Shown in pieces: positions 9,800 to 19,175 of a stretch of DNA of 64,000 nucleotides (position 1 is its first letter; each line of letters starts with the position of its first letter). Where the stretch lies: positions 944,465 through 1,008,464 of the forward strand of contig NC_000853.1 in NCBI RefSeq assembly GCF_000008545.1, read 5' to 3'. The translations under genes and the position numbers were made by a program. This stretch comes from Thermotoga maritima MSB8 (GTDB lineage Bacteria > Thermotogota > Thermotogae > Thermotogales > Thermotogaceae). A model generated the notes under the pieces. It was not told the origin of the DNA. It did no database searches and saw only the letters and a program-made list of their open reading frames with translations.

Positions 9800-10560
9800 C
9801 CTGCGCTCACCTTCCTCGCAGCGCACCACAGTCTTCTACTGTAGCTGGTCAGAGGTGACTTGCTGAGGAGATCTTCATAAAAAGAAAACACAAAGCCCGT
9901 TTCACTCAGTGCAGACGCGATTTCTTTCACTCTGTAGCCTCTTTCTCTGTGTATCTCATCGAATCTCTCCCACAGCTCCTCTTCTTTTCTTTCGAAAACG
10001 GTCACATAGAAGGTGGCGACGGATTCCTCCAGATCGAACTCTATAGTTTGAACTTCGAAGATATCCTTTCCATCCTGCTGAATGTACACGGGGCCTTCCT
10101 GATTGGCCATCAGAAGTCCATAAACGGTGTTCATATCGAAAAGAAACGCTCCACCTGTTTTCAAAGCTTCATGAACTTTCTCAAAAGTTTTCTTCAAATC
10201 TTTGTAATCCAGCAGATAGTTGAGACTGTCAAACCAGCAGGTGACGATATCAAATTCTTCGTGAAAATCGAGTTCTCTCATGTCTTTTTTCAAAAAAACC
10301 ACAGAGATGCTTTCTTCCTTTGCTCTTTTTCTGGCAAACTTCAGCATCTCGGATGAAAGATCAACTCCCACCACTTTGAAGCCCTGCTTGGCGATTTCCA
10401 CAGCGAATGTTCCTTCTCCACAGGCCACATCCAGCACTTTTTTTCCTCGAATATGAAAGTTTTCCAGAATCTTGGCGAAATTTTTCGCTATTCTTCTCGA
10501 GAACGATGTGTACGGCCCCTCGTGAAAAACTCGTGCGAATCGCTTGTAAATATTTCCCAC
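9796..10560 (-). CDS. Class I SAM-dependent methyltransferase
   Basis: 254 residues. Motif I VLDVACGEGTFA with acidic motif II VVGVDLSSEML, motif IV FDIVTCWFDSLNYL and post-motif ALKTGGAFLFDMN identify a small-molecule-type Rossmann methyltransferase. Substrate unknown. Translation is coupled to the PadR regulator by ATGA overlap, so the pair may act on one compound. The GTG start at 10558-10560 directly abuts its GGAG, which is unusually tight; the true start could be slightly different. Confidence 0.85.
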   Translation of the reverse strand: MGNIYKRFARVFHEGPYTSFSRRIAKNFAKILENFHIRGKKVLDVACGEGTFAVEIAKQGFKVVGVDLSSEMLKFARKRAKEESISVVFLKKDMRELDFHEEFDIVTCWFDSLNYLLDYKDLKKTFEKVHEALKTGGAFLFDMNTVYGLLMANQEGPVYIQQDGKDIFEVQTIEFDLEESVATFYVTVFERKEEELWERFDEIHRERGYRVKEIASALSETGFVFSFYEDLLSKSPLTSYSRRLWCAARKVSAG

Positions 10561-10625
10561 CTCCAGTGTTTCTGTAAAATCATAACATATCTTTGCATGA
10601 TAAAATCTTTCGGGAGGGTGAAACG

Positions 10626-10970
10626 ATGCTGAACATATATCTGAAGTCCAAAATTCACATGGCTACGATCACGAGAAAAGAAGTTTACTACGAAGGAAGC
10701 ATAGAAATAGACGAAGAGCTGATGGGAAAAGCGGGCATCAGCGAGGGAGAACTCGTACTGGTGGTGAACGTCAACAACGCCGAAAGATTCGTAACGTATG
10801 TCATAAAGGGAAAGAGGGGAAGCCGTGAGATAAACCTCTACGGTGCAGCCGCAAGACTCGGTGAAGAAGGTGACAGAGTGATCATCATGGCTTTCACCTT
10901 CAGTGACAAACCTGTGAAAGCGAAAACGATCGTTCTCAACGAGAAAAACGAAATCGTTCAGGAGAAATAA
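10626..10970 (+). CDS. panD: Aspartate 1-decarboxylase (pyruvoyl enzyme)
   Basis: 114 residues, cytosolic. Converts aspartate to beta-alanine for pantothenate and CoA. The self-cleavage site Gly24-Ser25 is in YYEGSIEID, matching the E. coli position, and Ser25 becomes the pyruvoyl cofactor; Lys9-equivalent (SKIH), RFVTYVI and NGAAA-like LYGAAARLG are also present. ATG at 10626-10628 follows GGGAGGGTG at 6 bases; an earlier in-frame start has no ribosome site. Followed 5 bases later by the pseudouridine synthase gene. Confidence 0.93.
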
Positions 10971-10975
10971 AAGTC

Positions 10976-11890
10976 ATGAGAATGGAAGTCACCAGGGAGA
11001 ATTTCTACAGAAGGCTGGACAAATTTCTGAGGAACCAGCTGAAAGACGTACCCCTTTCGGTGATATACAAACTCATCAGAAAGGGAAAGGTGTATGTCAA
11101 CAGAAAACGCGTGAAGGATCCTTCTTTCGATCTGGAAGAAGGAGACGTGGTAGAGCTCCGGTATGTGAATCTGGAAAATCTTCCGAAGAGATCTGAGAAG
11201 AAAGACCTCACACCAGTTCCCATGAAACTCGACGTGCTCTACGAAGACGATCACTACCTTGTGCTGAACAAGCCACCGAACATAGCCATACATCCAGGAA
11301 AAGGTGTTCATGTTGCGACGTTGATAGAAGGACTCCTTTATTACGGTCAGGAAAAGGGGTTTTCACCGTTTCTCGTTCACAGACTCGACAAAGAAACCTC
11401 TGGGCTTCTCGTTGTTGCCAAAAACAGAGAGGCCGCGAGAATTCTCACGGAACTGTTCAAGGGCAGAAACATAGAGAAAGAATACGTCACGCTCGTAAGA
11501 GGAGTTCCAGAGAACAACATGAAAATCACCATTCCTCTCGATGGGCAGGAAGCGGTTTCTGAGATCGTTTCGGTGAAACCTCTGAAAGATGTTTCGCTTC
11601 TCCGCGTGAAGATACACACGGGTAGAAAGCATCAGATAAGAAGACACCTTTCGCAGATAGGTTTTCCCGTTGTGGGAGACGACACCTACGGTGACAGACA
11701 TTTCAACAGAGAGTTTCGAAAGAGATACGGTTTAAAAAGACAGTTCCTCCACAGCTATAGAATGAAGTTCATCGATCCGTGGACTGAGGAGGAAAAGGAC
11801 TTCAGGGCACCCCTTCCAGATGATCTTCTCAGCGTTCTGAACCTTTTAGAAGAGAGGAGTGATGAATGGTTAGAAGAATTTCTTTCCTGA
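10976..11890 (+). CDS. RluA-family pseudouridine synthase (RluC/RluD type)
   Basis: 304 residues. An N-terminal S4 RNA-binding domain (RRLDKFLRNQ..IRKGKVYVNRKRV) precedes the RluA catalytic domain with HRLDKETSG, catalytic Asp at 138, then GRKHQIRRHL and GDDTYG. Such enzymes isomerise uridines in 23S rRNA; the exact position cannot be assigned from sequence alone. ATG at 10976 after CAGGAGA. The 3' end overlaps the next gene by 25 bases. Confidence 0.93.
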   Translation: MRMEVTRENFYRRLDKFLRNQLKDVPLSVIYKLIRKGKVYVNRKRVKDPSFDLEEGDVVELRYVNLENLPKRSEKKDLTPVPMKLDVLYEDDHYLVLNKPPNIAIHPGKGVHVATLIEGLLYYGQEKGFSPFLVHRLDKETSGLLVVAKNREAARILTELFKGRNIEKEYVTLVRGVPENNMKITIPLDGQEAVSEIVSVKPLKDVSLLRVKIHTGRKHQIRRHLSQIGFPVVGDDTYGDRHFNREFRKRYGLKRQFLHSYRMKFIDPWTEEEKDFRAPLPDDLLSVLNLLEERSDEWLEEFLS

Positions 11891-13098
11891 TTCTCATTCT
11901 CTCGTCTCTTCTTTTGTTTTCTAAGGAAGTGCTCTTCAACACTTACAACAACACCGGCATCGTTTCGTTAACGAACAGAACTTTCCCTTTTGAAACTTCA
12001 CGCGACCTGGAACCCTTCAAAGCCTCTCTTGAGACAATTTACACTCCTCCGAAGGTTCGGGGTATCACCATTGATCTTCCAGACAGCACGACCCTTGTCC
12101 TGAGCAACGGTGTGACGATCGGAGTCGATGTGGGGGATATCCGAATTCCCGAGGATGTTTTCGCCGAGCTTCTTGAAAGCACAGATCTCACGTTCGTTTA
12201 CGACGCATTTCCCGTTGAAGTCTTTTCACGCGACAGGGTCGTTGTAAAGGGATCTATTACAAAAGAGAAGCTCGAGTACTATCTTTCCTTCTTCTTCAAA
12301 AAAATTGAGGTTCCAAGGAGAATAGAAGGCACCATAGACGTCACTCCAAAGCCTCCTGAGGTGAGATATTCAAAGGTGTGGCATCCTCTTATCGGAACGG
12401 TGGTCTTTCTGAATGTGACTGACGATTCTACCTTCGTCACACTCTGGAATGGAAGGGAAGGCAAATTGTGGTACCAAACCACGGAAGCCACAAAGCTCGA
12501 AGTAGAAGTGGTGGATTCTCTGGGACAATCCACCAGTCTCTCATTCGAAGCTCTTCCTGTTTCTTTCGCGGAAAGATCGTACCAATCTTCTGTTGAGTTC
12601 GGCCAGAGCCTCATTCTACCACCTCTTGTGAACTGGTTTCTTCCATCAACTGGAGAAAAGATCACTGTGTTTTCTCCAGAATTTCCTGGTGTCTATCACC
12701 TTATCGGTTGCGATGAATCCGGAAACTTTTTGAGAATGGAGATCGATGTGAGAGACACCACTCCTCCACTCGTTCTCTCTCCGGAGAAGATAGAAGACGC
12801 TTCTTCTTTTCGAGTTGAATACATCTGCGATGGAAGAGAAGCCCAGAAGATACCAGATGGGCATCATGTTGTCTTTGTGAAGGCTACGGATACTTTCGGT
12901 AACACGAGTACCGCTTTCTTTGTGGTGAACAGACCACACAGAGTGATTGTGAGAGAAAGGCCCGTTCCCGTGTATCTGGGACCAAAAAGGAAAATCCAGA
13001 TCGGCGGACTCTCCCTGAAAGGGAGTTTGATCTACGGCTGGACTAGGGAAGAAGTCGAGGTGATGGTGGGTGAAGAAGTTTACAAACTTGAGAAATAG
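11866..13098 (+). CDS. Exported protein of unknown function
   Basis: 410 residues starting with a signal peptide (VRRISFLILILSSLLLFS). The body is beta-rich, with stretches typical of immunoglobulin-like folds (SLGQSTSLSFEALPVSF, PGVYHLIGCDESGNF, ATDTFGNTSTAFFVV). I do not recognise a named family. It overlaps the pseudouridine synthase gene by 25 bases and the following membrane protein gene by 29 bases, so all three share a transcript; an envelope role with the next protein is likely. Confidence 0.82.
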   Translation: MVRRISFLILILSSLLLFSKEVLFNTYNNTGIVSLTNRTFPFETSRDLEPFKASLETIYTPPKVRGITIDLPDSTTLVLSNGVTIGVDVGDIRIPEDVFAELLESTDLTFVYDAFPVEVFSRDRVVVKGSITKEKLEYYLSFFFKKIEVPRRIEGTIDVTPKPPEVRYSKVWHPLIGTVVFLNVTDDSTFVTLWNGREGKLWYQTTEATKLEVEVVDSLGQSTSLSFEALPVSFAERSYQSSVEFGQSLILPPLVNWFLPSTGEKITVFSPEFPGVYHLIGCDESGNFLRMEIDVRDTTPPLVLSPEKIEDASSFRVEYICDGREAQKIPDGHHVVFVKATDTFGNTSTAFFVVNRPHRVIVRERPVPVYLGPKRKIQIGGLSLKGSLIYGWTREEVEVMVGEEVYKLEK

Positions 13099-14341
13099 TC
13101 TTTTTCTCATTTTTCTGGTGAGTTCTGTTGTTCTCATCGTGTTCTTTCTTCCAGAAAGGGTGGCTTATGACAGGAAAGGGATGGAATTTTCCTTTCTGTT
13201 CGACGACATGATCGATGGAAAGCGAGTGGTTCTCTTTGACCTTTCGAGCAGAAAAGATTTGCCACCGGAAGCCGAGATCGTGATTCTCAAAGGTGAACCT
13301 CTCTTCTGGGAGCCTCAAGAATTGGCAGAGAAATTGAAAGGAAAATGGCTTGGGATCGTTGAGTTCGATCCATCTTACGATTTCGCAAGAAAAGTCGCAC
13401 TTTTGAAGAAAGACGGCCTCTTCTTTCGTGTTCACACGGTGAAACCCGAAGAGATAGAAAAGCTGAATCTGGACGAAGAAGCGCTGTTTCACAGGTACAA
13501 AAGAGCCGTTCTTGAACGAAGTGTGGAGGTTCTCTGGATAAGGGACATAGACGAAAAAGAGCTCCTCGTTCAGAGGCTTTCCAGTTATTTCAAAGGAAAA
13601 GTTGTACCGTTTCCGGCTCCTCCAGAATCTGAACCGCCTTTCCCGAAGTGGATCTTCTTGATACCTCCCATTCTTATGATAACCTCTCTGAATCCTCTGC
13701 TTCTCTCTGTAGTCTTCGTTTTGCCTTTTTCAAGGGAATGGTTCGTGTCTCTCCTTTTTGTTTCCGGTACACTGGCGGCGTATTTTGTGCCGAAAAAGAA
13801 ATGGTTGAAAGTGTTGAGTTTTCTCCTTCTGTCGATCTCTCTGTCTCTGAGTCTCAGCGATCTGTACCACCTCAACGGTATCCTGGACTTCCGCGGAGTG
13901 AAACTTTCACTCGTACTTCTTCCCGGGCTTCTCTTTCTTTCAGGACTTTGGAAGAACAGAAGAAACTGGAAAAAGTACCTGCCGCTCCTTTTCCTTGCCA
14001 TTCCTGTGGGTTTCTATTATCTTATGCGTTCGGGAAATTCGGGATGGGTGCTGGAAGTTGAAAGAAAGTTCAGAGACTGGCTGGAGAGTGTTTTGATGGT
14101 TCGGCCCCGTTTCAAGGAAATTGTGTGCTACCCGTTTTTCTGGTTGGAAGGATTCAGAGAATACGATTTTCTCAGAGAGAGTTTTGGCAGCGTTGCGCTC
14201 GTTTCGATGTTCAACACGTTCTGTCATGTTAAAACGCCTCTGGTGGTTTCTATCTACAGAAGCGCTCTTGGCCTTGCTATAGGATATGCTGTGTTCTTAT
14301 TTCTGAAGGTATTTCTAAACCGCTTTTTAACTTCCAAATAA
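13070..14341 (+). CDS. Polytopic membrane protein (DUF5693-like)
   Basis: 423 residues. One N-terminal hydrophobic helix (about 10-27), an extra-cytoplasmic domain of roughly 160 residues, then about eight closely spaced membrane helices. The arrangement resembles DUF5693 proteins, often found near cell-surface polysaccharide genes in Firmicutes; the assignment is by shape and partial motif, not certain. GTG start at 13070 after GGTGGG, inside the preceding gene. Confidence 0.75.
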   Translation: MKKFTNLRNSLFLIFLVSSVVLIVFFLPERVAYDRKGMEFSFLFDDMIDGKRVVLFDLSSRKDLPPEAEIVILKGEPLFWEPQELAEKLKGKWLGIVEFDPSYDFARKVALLKKDGLFFRVHTVKPEEIEKLNLDEEALFHRYKRAVLERSVEVLWIRDIDEKELLVQRLSSYFKGKVVPFPAPPESEPPFPKWIFLIPPILMITSLNPLLLSVVFVLPFSREWFVSLLFVSGTLAAYFVPKKKWLKVLSFLLLSISLSLSLSDLYHLNGILDFRGVKLSLVLLPGLLFLSGLWKNRRNWKKYLPLLFLAIPVGFYYLMRSGNSGWVLEVERKFRDWLESVLMVRPRFKEIVCYPFFWLEGFREYDFLRESFGSVALVSMFNTFCHVKTPLVVSIYRSALGLAIGYAVFLFLKVFLNRFLTSK

Positions 14342-14342
14342 T

Positions 14343-14371
14343 TTGCAATTCACAAACGGCTGTTATATTCT
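14343..14371 (+). promoter_or_regulatory. Putative glnA promoter
   Basis: TTGCAA (14343-14348), a 17-base spacer and TATTCT (14366-14371) would start transcription near 14378, leaving a leader of about 145 bases before glnA. TATATT at 14364 is an alternative -10 with a short spacer. Motif evidence only. Confidence 0.4.
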
Positions 14372-14401
14372 ACGCATAAAGATGCAAAAAGAAAAAACCC
14401 C

Positions 14402-14419
14402 TCTGTCCCCGGGGACAGA
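14402..14419. promoter_or_regulatory. 18-bp perfect palindrome in the glnA leader
   Basis: TCTGTCCCCGGGGACAGA is a perfect palindrome. As RNA it can form a 7-bp stem with a CCGG tetraloop, followed by AAAAGGTTGTTGTTTTTGATTTTT. It may be an intrinsic terminator for the upstream operon, an attenuator of glnA, or a dimeric-repressor operator. The sequence alone does not decide. Confidence 0.5.
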
Positions 14420-14524
14420 AAAGGTTGTTGTTTTTGATTTTTACTGGCCCAAACAACTTCATTTCATGTCTTGGGATATTGATTATACCACAATGATTTT
14501 TTATGTTCAAGAGGAGGTGTTGTT

Positions 14525-15844
14525 ATGACAATTGAGACCATCAAAAGAATCATCGAAGAGGAGAATGTTCGATTCATCAGGCTGCAATTCACCGACATCA
14601 ACGGGACCTTGAAGAATTTAGAGATAACGCCGGATGTTTTTCTCGAATCCTGGGAGGACGGAATCATGTTCGACGGTTCATCCATCGAGGGTTTTGTGAG
14701 AATCGAAGAGTCTGATATGTACCTCAAGCCCGTCCTCGACACCTTCGCCGTTCTTCCGTGGACGGTCGATGGTGCAAAGAGTGCAAGAGTCATCTGTGAC
14801 GTTTACACTCCAGATGGTAAACCCTTTGAGGGAGATCCCCGTTACAGACTAAGAAGAATGATGGAAAAAGCAGAACAGCTGGGTTACACACCGTATGCGG
14901 GTCCCGAGATGGAATTTTTCATCCTTCCCATCAACGAAAAAGGAGAACCTGTTCCTGAGTTTCTTGACCATGGAGGATATTTCGATCTTCTGCCGCTCAG
15001 TAAAGTCGAGGAGATCAGAAGGGACATCGCGATAGCTCTCGAAAAGATGGGGATCACTGTTGAAGCAACGCACCACGAAGTTGCTCCCTCACAGCACGAG
15101 GTGGACTTCAGGTACGACACTTTCCTGAGAACCGCCGACAATGCCCAGACCGTGAAACTCGTCATCAAAACCATGGCAATCTTCCACGGATATCATGCAA
15201 CCTTCATGCCCAAACCCTTCTACGGTGTGAACGGATCGGGAATGCATGTCCACATGAGTCTTTTCAGGGGTGACAAAAATGCCTTCTACGATCCCGACGA
15301 TCCTCTTGGGCTTTCTAAAGAACTCAGATACTTCGTTGGTGGTATATTGAAGCACGCCAAAGCTCTCGCAGCCGTCACAAATCCCACGATAAACAGCTAC
15401 AAGAGACTCGTTCCCGGTTACGAAGCGCCCGTTTACATCTCCTGGTCAGTTGGAAACAGAAGCGCCCTCATCAGAATTCCAAAGGCAAGAGGAAAAGCGA
15501 CAAGATTGGAGTACAGATCACCCGATCCATCCTGTAACATCTATCTTGCCTTCGCGGCTATCCTCGCGGCAGGTCTGGACGGTATCATCAACAAAATCGA
15601 GCCTCCCGCGCCGGTTGAAGAAAACATTTACCACATGACGTCTGAGAGAAGGGAAGAACTCAACATAGAATCGCTTCCAGGATCACTGAAAGAGGCTGTC
15701 GAAGAACTCAAGAAAGACGATGTTATAATAGATGCACTGGGAGAACATATATTCGAAAAATTTGTGGAGGCTGCCGAAAAGGATTGGAAGGAATTCAGCA
15801 CCTACGTTACAAACTGGGAACTGCAGCGCTACTTGTATCTCTGA
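14525..15844 (+). CDS. glnA: Glutamine synthetase type I (alpha subgroup)
   Basis: 439 residues; makes glutamine from glutamate, ammonia and ATP; dodecamer in the cytosol. Signature elements: MFDGSSIEGF (48-57), the metal-binding PGPEMEFF region, NGSGMHVHMS, and RIPKARGKATRLEYRSPD. Arg59 in the EGFVRIEESDMY loop is the alpha-type residue linked to feedback inhibition, and no adenylylation tyrosine segment (NLYDLPPE) is present. Strong ribosome site AGGAGGTG. It overlaps the next open frame by about 61 bases at the 3' end. Confidence 0.97.
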   Translation: MTIETIKRIIEEENVRFIRLQFTDINGTLKNLEITPDVFLESWEDGIMFDGSSIEGFVRIEESDMYLKPVLDTFAVLPWTVDGAKSARVICDVYTPDGKPFEGDPRYRLRRMMEKAEQLGYTPYAGPEMEFFILPINEKGEPVPEFLDHGGYFDLLPLSKVEEIRRDIAIALEKMGITVEATHHEVAPSQHEVDFRYDTFLRTADNAQTVKLVIKTMAIFHGYHATFMPKPFYGVNGSGMHVHMSLFRGDKNAFYDPDDPLGLSKELRYFVGGILKHAKALAAVTNPTINSYKRLVPGYEAPVYISWSVGNRSALIRIPKARGKATRLEYRSPDPSCNIYLAFAAILAAGLDGIINKIEPPAPVEENIYHMTSERREELNIESLPGSLKEAVEELKKDDVIIDALGEHIFEKFVEAAEKDWKEFSTYVTNWELQRYLYL

Positions 15845-16812
15845 TCGTAAGTGTTTTCGCGGGAATCCTCGAAACAGAGAGGATAGATCTCAATGTGAAT
15901 CCTTTGAGAGGAACGATCAACGAGGGTGTCATCACCCTCGTTGATTCTTTGAAAAGAGAAGTCGTCGCGGTGAATGCGCTTTCAAAGAGAGTAACAGCGC
16001 GTTTCACAGGTTTTTCCTACCCTGTCTGGGGTATGTACCTCAAAGGAAACTTCTACGTTACTGATATGTTCGAGGGAAAATTCGTTGAACTCACTCCTTC
16101 GGGAAAGAGAAAGAGAGAAATTCTTCTTGGTGGGGATCCCACGGTCTTTCTTTACCACAACGGTGTTTTTTACATTTCGTTGTTTTCCCAGGGAACGCTC
16201 GTTGGAGTGGATCTACGTTCCTTCAAAGTTGTGGAAAGGTACAGAACAGGAGTTTCAAGCACCTATTTCGTTCCAACTTCGAAAGGAATCGCCTACCTTT
16301 GTTATTGGAGAGATGAAGACGATCCCGATGTGATTTACCTCAGGTACGGTAGCATGACCTCTGTTCGTCTGGGACTCTCTCGACCTCTGCGCTACGTGGA
16401 AGGTTCAAGCGGTGATTACGTCCTTGACTACCGAAACGGCTGGCTCGTGAAATTGGTGAACGGAAAGGTGGTGTGGAAGAAAAACCTTCCCGATTTTGCT
16501 TACGGTATTTCCTTCTATGGACCCGACATTGCAGTTGCCAGTCTTGTTTCTCCCGTTATCTCTGTGGTTGACAGAAACGGAAGCGTAAAACAAATCAACG
16601 TGCCGCACCCTGTGCTCTACCTCGAGGAGATAGAAAACTATCTGGTGGCACTTTCTGTGGAAGCAGAAGAGATATATCTGATAAAAAACGATAGAGTCGT
16701 TCAAACGGTTAAAACGGGAAAGTATCCTCTGAAGATTTTCAAGATCTCCGAAAAAGAATTCGCTGTTCTCTGCACCGATTCTGGAGAACTCATCTTCTAC
16801 ACAGTCTATTGA
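15784..16812 (+). CDS. Exported beta-propeller-like protein
   Basis: 342 residues. A hydrophobic N-terminal segment (YKLGTAALLVSLIVSVFA) looks like a signal peptide, then repeated beta blocks (PVWGMYLKGNFYVTDMFEGKFVELTPSGK, GDPTVFLYHNGVFYISLF, DYVLDYRNGWLVKLVNG) of a propeller. No catalytic motif. The start is uncertain: TTG at 15784 lies inside glnA with a poorly spaced AAAAGGA; a later in-frame CTG is possible. Convergent with the hydrolase gene. Confidence 0.72.
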   Translation: MEGIQHLRYKLGTAALLVSLIVSVFAGILETERIDLNVNPLRGTINEGVITLVDSLKREVVAVNALSKRVTARFTGFSYPVWGMYLKGNFYVTDMFEGKFVELTPSGKRKREILLGGDPTVFLYHNGVFYISLFSQGTLVGVDLRSFKVVERYRTGVSSTYFVPTSKGIAYLCYWRDEDDPDVIYLRYGSMTSVRLGLSRPLRYVEGSSGDYVLDYRNGWLVKLVNGKVVWKKNLPDFAYGISFYGPDIAVASLVSPVISVVDRNGSVKQINVPHPVLYLEEIENYLVALSVEAEEIYLIKNDRVVQTVKTGKYPLKIFKISEKEFAVLCTDSGELIFYTVY

Positions 16813-16867
16813 GTCTTCACCTGGACTATTAGATTCACCAACTACATTTTCCCAAGATTTCACCCCG

Positions 16868-18136
16868 TTATTCCACCATCATCTTACTGCAAAGCTTCAT
16901 CCTCAACCCATTGATTTCGAGAGTGACCCTCAAGAAGTACGCCTGATGAAAACCTTCAGGCTTTTCAGGAGGTACCCCGATCAGCGAATCATCGGTTTCT
17001 TCCACGCCACGTCTGAGCCACACCGCCTTTCTGAAATCTCTGCTCTTCGATCTTGCAAACCACAGTTCCGCGTCTACAATTTCCGGAATCCTTTCAACGA
17101 ATATTTTCCCGTCCCTGTAAAAGAATTCCACCTTCGGCAGTTTGGGGTACATCTTGAAGAACGAAGAGAGAGTCTCTATTATTTCTTTCACATTCTTCAG
17201 GTTGTGGGGATCGTTTGGAGAATAGAATAGAAAGGTTTCGCCCGGAAGATCATCCACGTAGAGGTTCGCCGAATCCACGGTCCAGTATTCGTCGTTGGTG
17301 CCGAGCACAAGGATCTTTGGAAGAGAGAGTCTCAATCTCATAGCGTAAGGATCGACAATTTCAAGAAGCCTTTTTCCCAGATCGTTTTCGAGAATCTCGA
17401 AGAGCCCTCTTTCCTGATAATCTCTCAACTTCTCGCTGTAGGTACCATAGTACTCTTTCTGATGCAAAAGCTGGGCTTCTATGTTCAGATTGTCGTACAC
17501 CATCGGAGCGATGGCGAAAACGCGTGGGTCGAAGATCGCCGTAAGATACGTGGTCCACCCTCTTTTGGAGGCCCCCGATACCATGAAGCCTTTGATTTCC
17601 ACGCCTTTTTTCTCAAGGAAATCTTGTGCCGTGTCCATGGCCTTTATCACACCGTACGTCATGGGAACAAGGAGGGGAAGAAACGGATCTGGGTTCTCGA
17701 GGAACATTTTGAACGTTTCTGCGATCAGGGCATCTTCTCTGAGCCCGAAAATCGGCTGATTTGGAACGTCCCCCACAACTATGAAAGGTGCTTCGAATTC
17801 CTTCGCCACCCACAGATTCTCTTTTACGTCTTCCAGAAACGAATCGTAATAGCGTTCGTTTTCTTCCTTTCTGCTTCCTCCCGTTATGAAGAAAAACGCC
17901 CTGTCTTTGTAATTCAAGTTCGACGGAAGGATTATGCCCACTCTGTGGAACCACTGGATGTTCTGCCAGTTCATGCCGTAGGATTTCAATATGTATATCT
18001 CGTCGCCGTCCTGGGTTGTGGTTGCAATGATCGTCTCGTAGACAGGATTTCCCCTTGCACGAACAAGAAGATCCAGAGGATGTATCGCAAGCACCATGAC
18101 CGGAAGAATCAAAAGAATTGCCAGAAATCTTTTCAT
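16868..18136 (-). CDS. PhoPQ-activated pathogenicity-related (PqaA-like) alpha/beta hydrolase
   Basis: 422 residues with a signal peptide (KRFLAILLILPVMVLA), so periplasmic. The nucleophile elbow GFMVSGASKRGW, the acid region LVLGTNDEYW and NDPHNLKN match the PqaA/PhoPQ_related family (PF10142). Function in Thermotoga unknown; no PhoPQ system is implied. ATG at 18134-18136 after a GGAGGGGGGAG ribosome site. Divergent from the lipoprotein gene, with about 88 bases shared upstream. Confidence 0.85.
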   Translation of the reverse strand: MKRFLAILLILPVMVLAIHPLDLLVRARGNPVYETIIATTTQDGDEIYILKSYGMNWQNIQWFHRVGIILPSNLNYKDRAFFFITGGSRKEENERYYDSFLEDVKENLWVAKEFEAPFIVVGDVPNQPIFGLREDALIAETFKMFLENPDPFLPLLVPMTYGVIKAMDTAQDFLEKKGVEIKGFMVSGASKRGWTTYLTAIFDPRVFAIAPMVYDNLNIEAQLLHQKEYYGTYSEKLRDYQERGLFEILENDLGKRLLEIVDPYAMRLRLSLPKILVLGTNDEYWTVDSANLYVDDLPGETFLFYSPNDPHNLKNVKEIIETLSSFFKMYPKLPKVEFFYRDGKIFVERIPEIVDAELWFARSKSRDFRKAVWLRRGVEETDDSLIGVPPEKPEGFHQAYFLRVTLEINGLRMKLCSKMMVE

Positions 18137-18224
18137 GTTATCTCCCCCCTCCAGTTATAAATCTTACACTGTTTTTTCATTTTTCTTTTACTACTGGACG
18201 TAGAATGCACAGGGAGGTGATAGA

Positions 18225-19175
18225 ATGAAGGCGATCTTTCCTGTTATTCTCGCTCTTCTATTCCTTTCTGGATGCTTCCAGATGATACCGGCTCTGCCTC
18301 AAGAAAAGGTCTATGCCCTGGTGGCAACCGGGGAAGGTCTGGAAGTGTTCGACGTCACAGCTACCCCCGTTAGTATTTCTTTTGTTTCTCTCGCAAACAG
18401 CGCTCTCGATGTTGAAGTTTCGGGACAGTATGCGTTCCTCGCAGATGGTCAGAGCGGAATCCACGTTCTCGATGTGAGCGATCCCGAAAATCCCGTTCAG
18501 TTGAATCAGCTGAACACCCACTACGCCTACGGGGTAGACCTATCCGGTGATTATCTCTACGTGGCGGACTGGACGAACGGTCTTCTGGTTTACAACGTAA
18601 CCGATCCTTCTTCCCCTGTGCTGGTTGCAAGACTCGAAGAAGCGGACTGGGCGGAAAAGGTACACATTTCAGGAAACCGCGCTTACGTGGCCTGTTACAA
18701 TGAAGGTTTGAAGGTGGTGGACGTTTCAAATCCGGCAAATCCTGTATTTCTCGAAAGAGTGAATTTTGGAACGGTGAGAAGTGTCTTCGTGTCAGATGAG
18801 AGGATCTACGCCGTTGTCTACGGTGAAGGGGTATCGATCATCGATGCGAACGATCTCTCTCAAATTCTGGGGACCTACGAATCGCAGACACCCTACGATG
18901 TGATCGTTTCAGATAGTGTGCTGTATCTTGCAGACTACGCGTTCGGTGTTCAAACGATTGACGTTTCAGATCCTGGAAACCCGTTCGTTCTCGATCACAT
19001 ACCAACGAGTGGAGGAAAGGCTCAGAGTCTGTGGCTTTATGAAGGATTTCTTTACATTGCAGACTTCAACGGATACCTGACTGTGGTGGATGTGAGTGAT
19101 CCTTCTCACATGAATGAGGTTTTCAACGTCCTCACTCAGGGTTCGGCGAACGCTGTGTCCTTGCTGGTGCAATGA
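18225..19175 (+). CDS. LVIVD-repeat lipoprotein
   Basis: 316 residues. Lipobox FLSGC with Cys17 marks a lipoprotein. The rest is seven LVIVD-type repeats of about 40 residues, each with a copy of the xxVVDVSDPxxP pattern (VLDVSDPENPV, VYNVTDPSSPV, VVDVSNPANPV, TIDVSDPGNPF, VVDVSDPSHMN), predicted to form a beta-propeller on the cell surface. Start follows AGGGAGGTGAT. Its 3' end overlaps the convergent DUF429 gene by 44 bases. Confidence 0.9.
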   Translation: MKAIFPVILALLFLSGCFQMIPALPQEKVYALVATGEGLEVFDVTATPVSISFVSLANSALDVEVSGQYAFLADGQSGIHVLDVSDPENPVQLNQLNTHYAYGVDLSGDYLYVADWTNGLLVYNVTDPSSPVLVARLEEADWAEKVHISGNRAYVACYNEGLKVVDVSNPANPVFLERVNFGTVRSVFVSDERIYAVVYGEGVSIIDANDLSQILGTYESQTPYDVIVSDSVLYLADYAFGVQTIDVSDPGNPFVLDHIPTSGGKAQSLWLYEGFLYIADFNGYLTVVDVSDPSHMNEVFNVLTQGSANAVSLLVQ

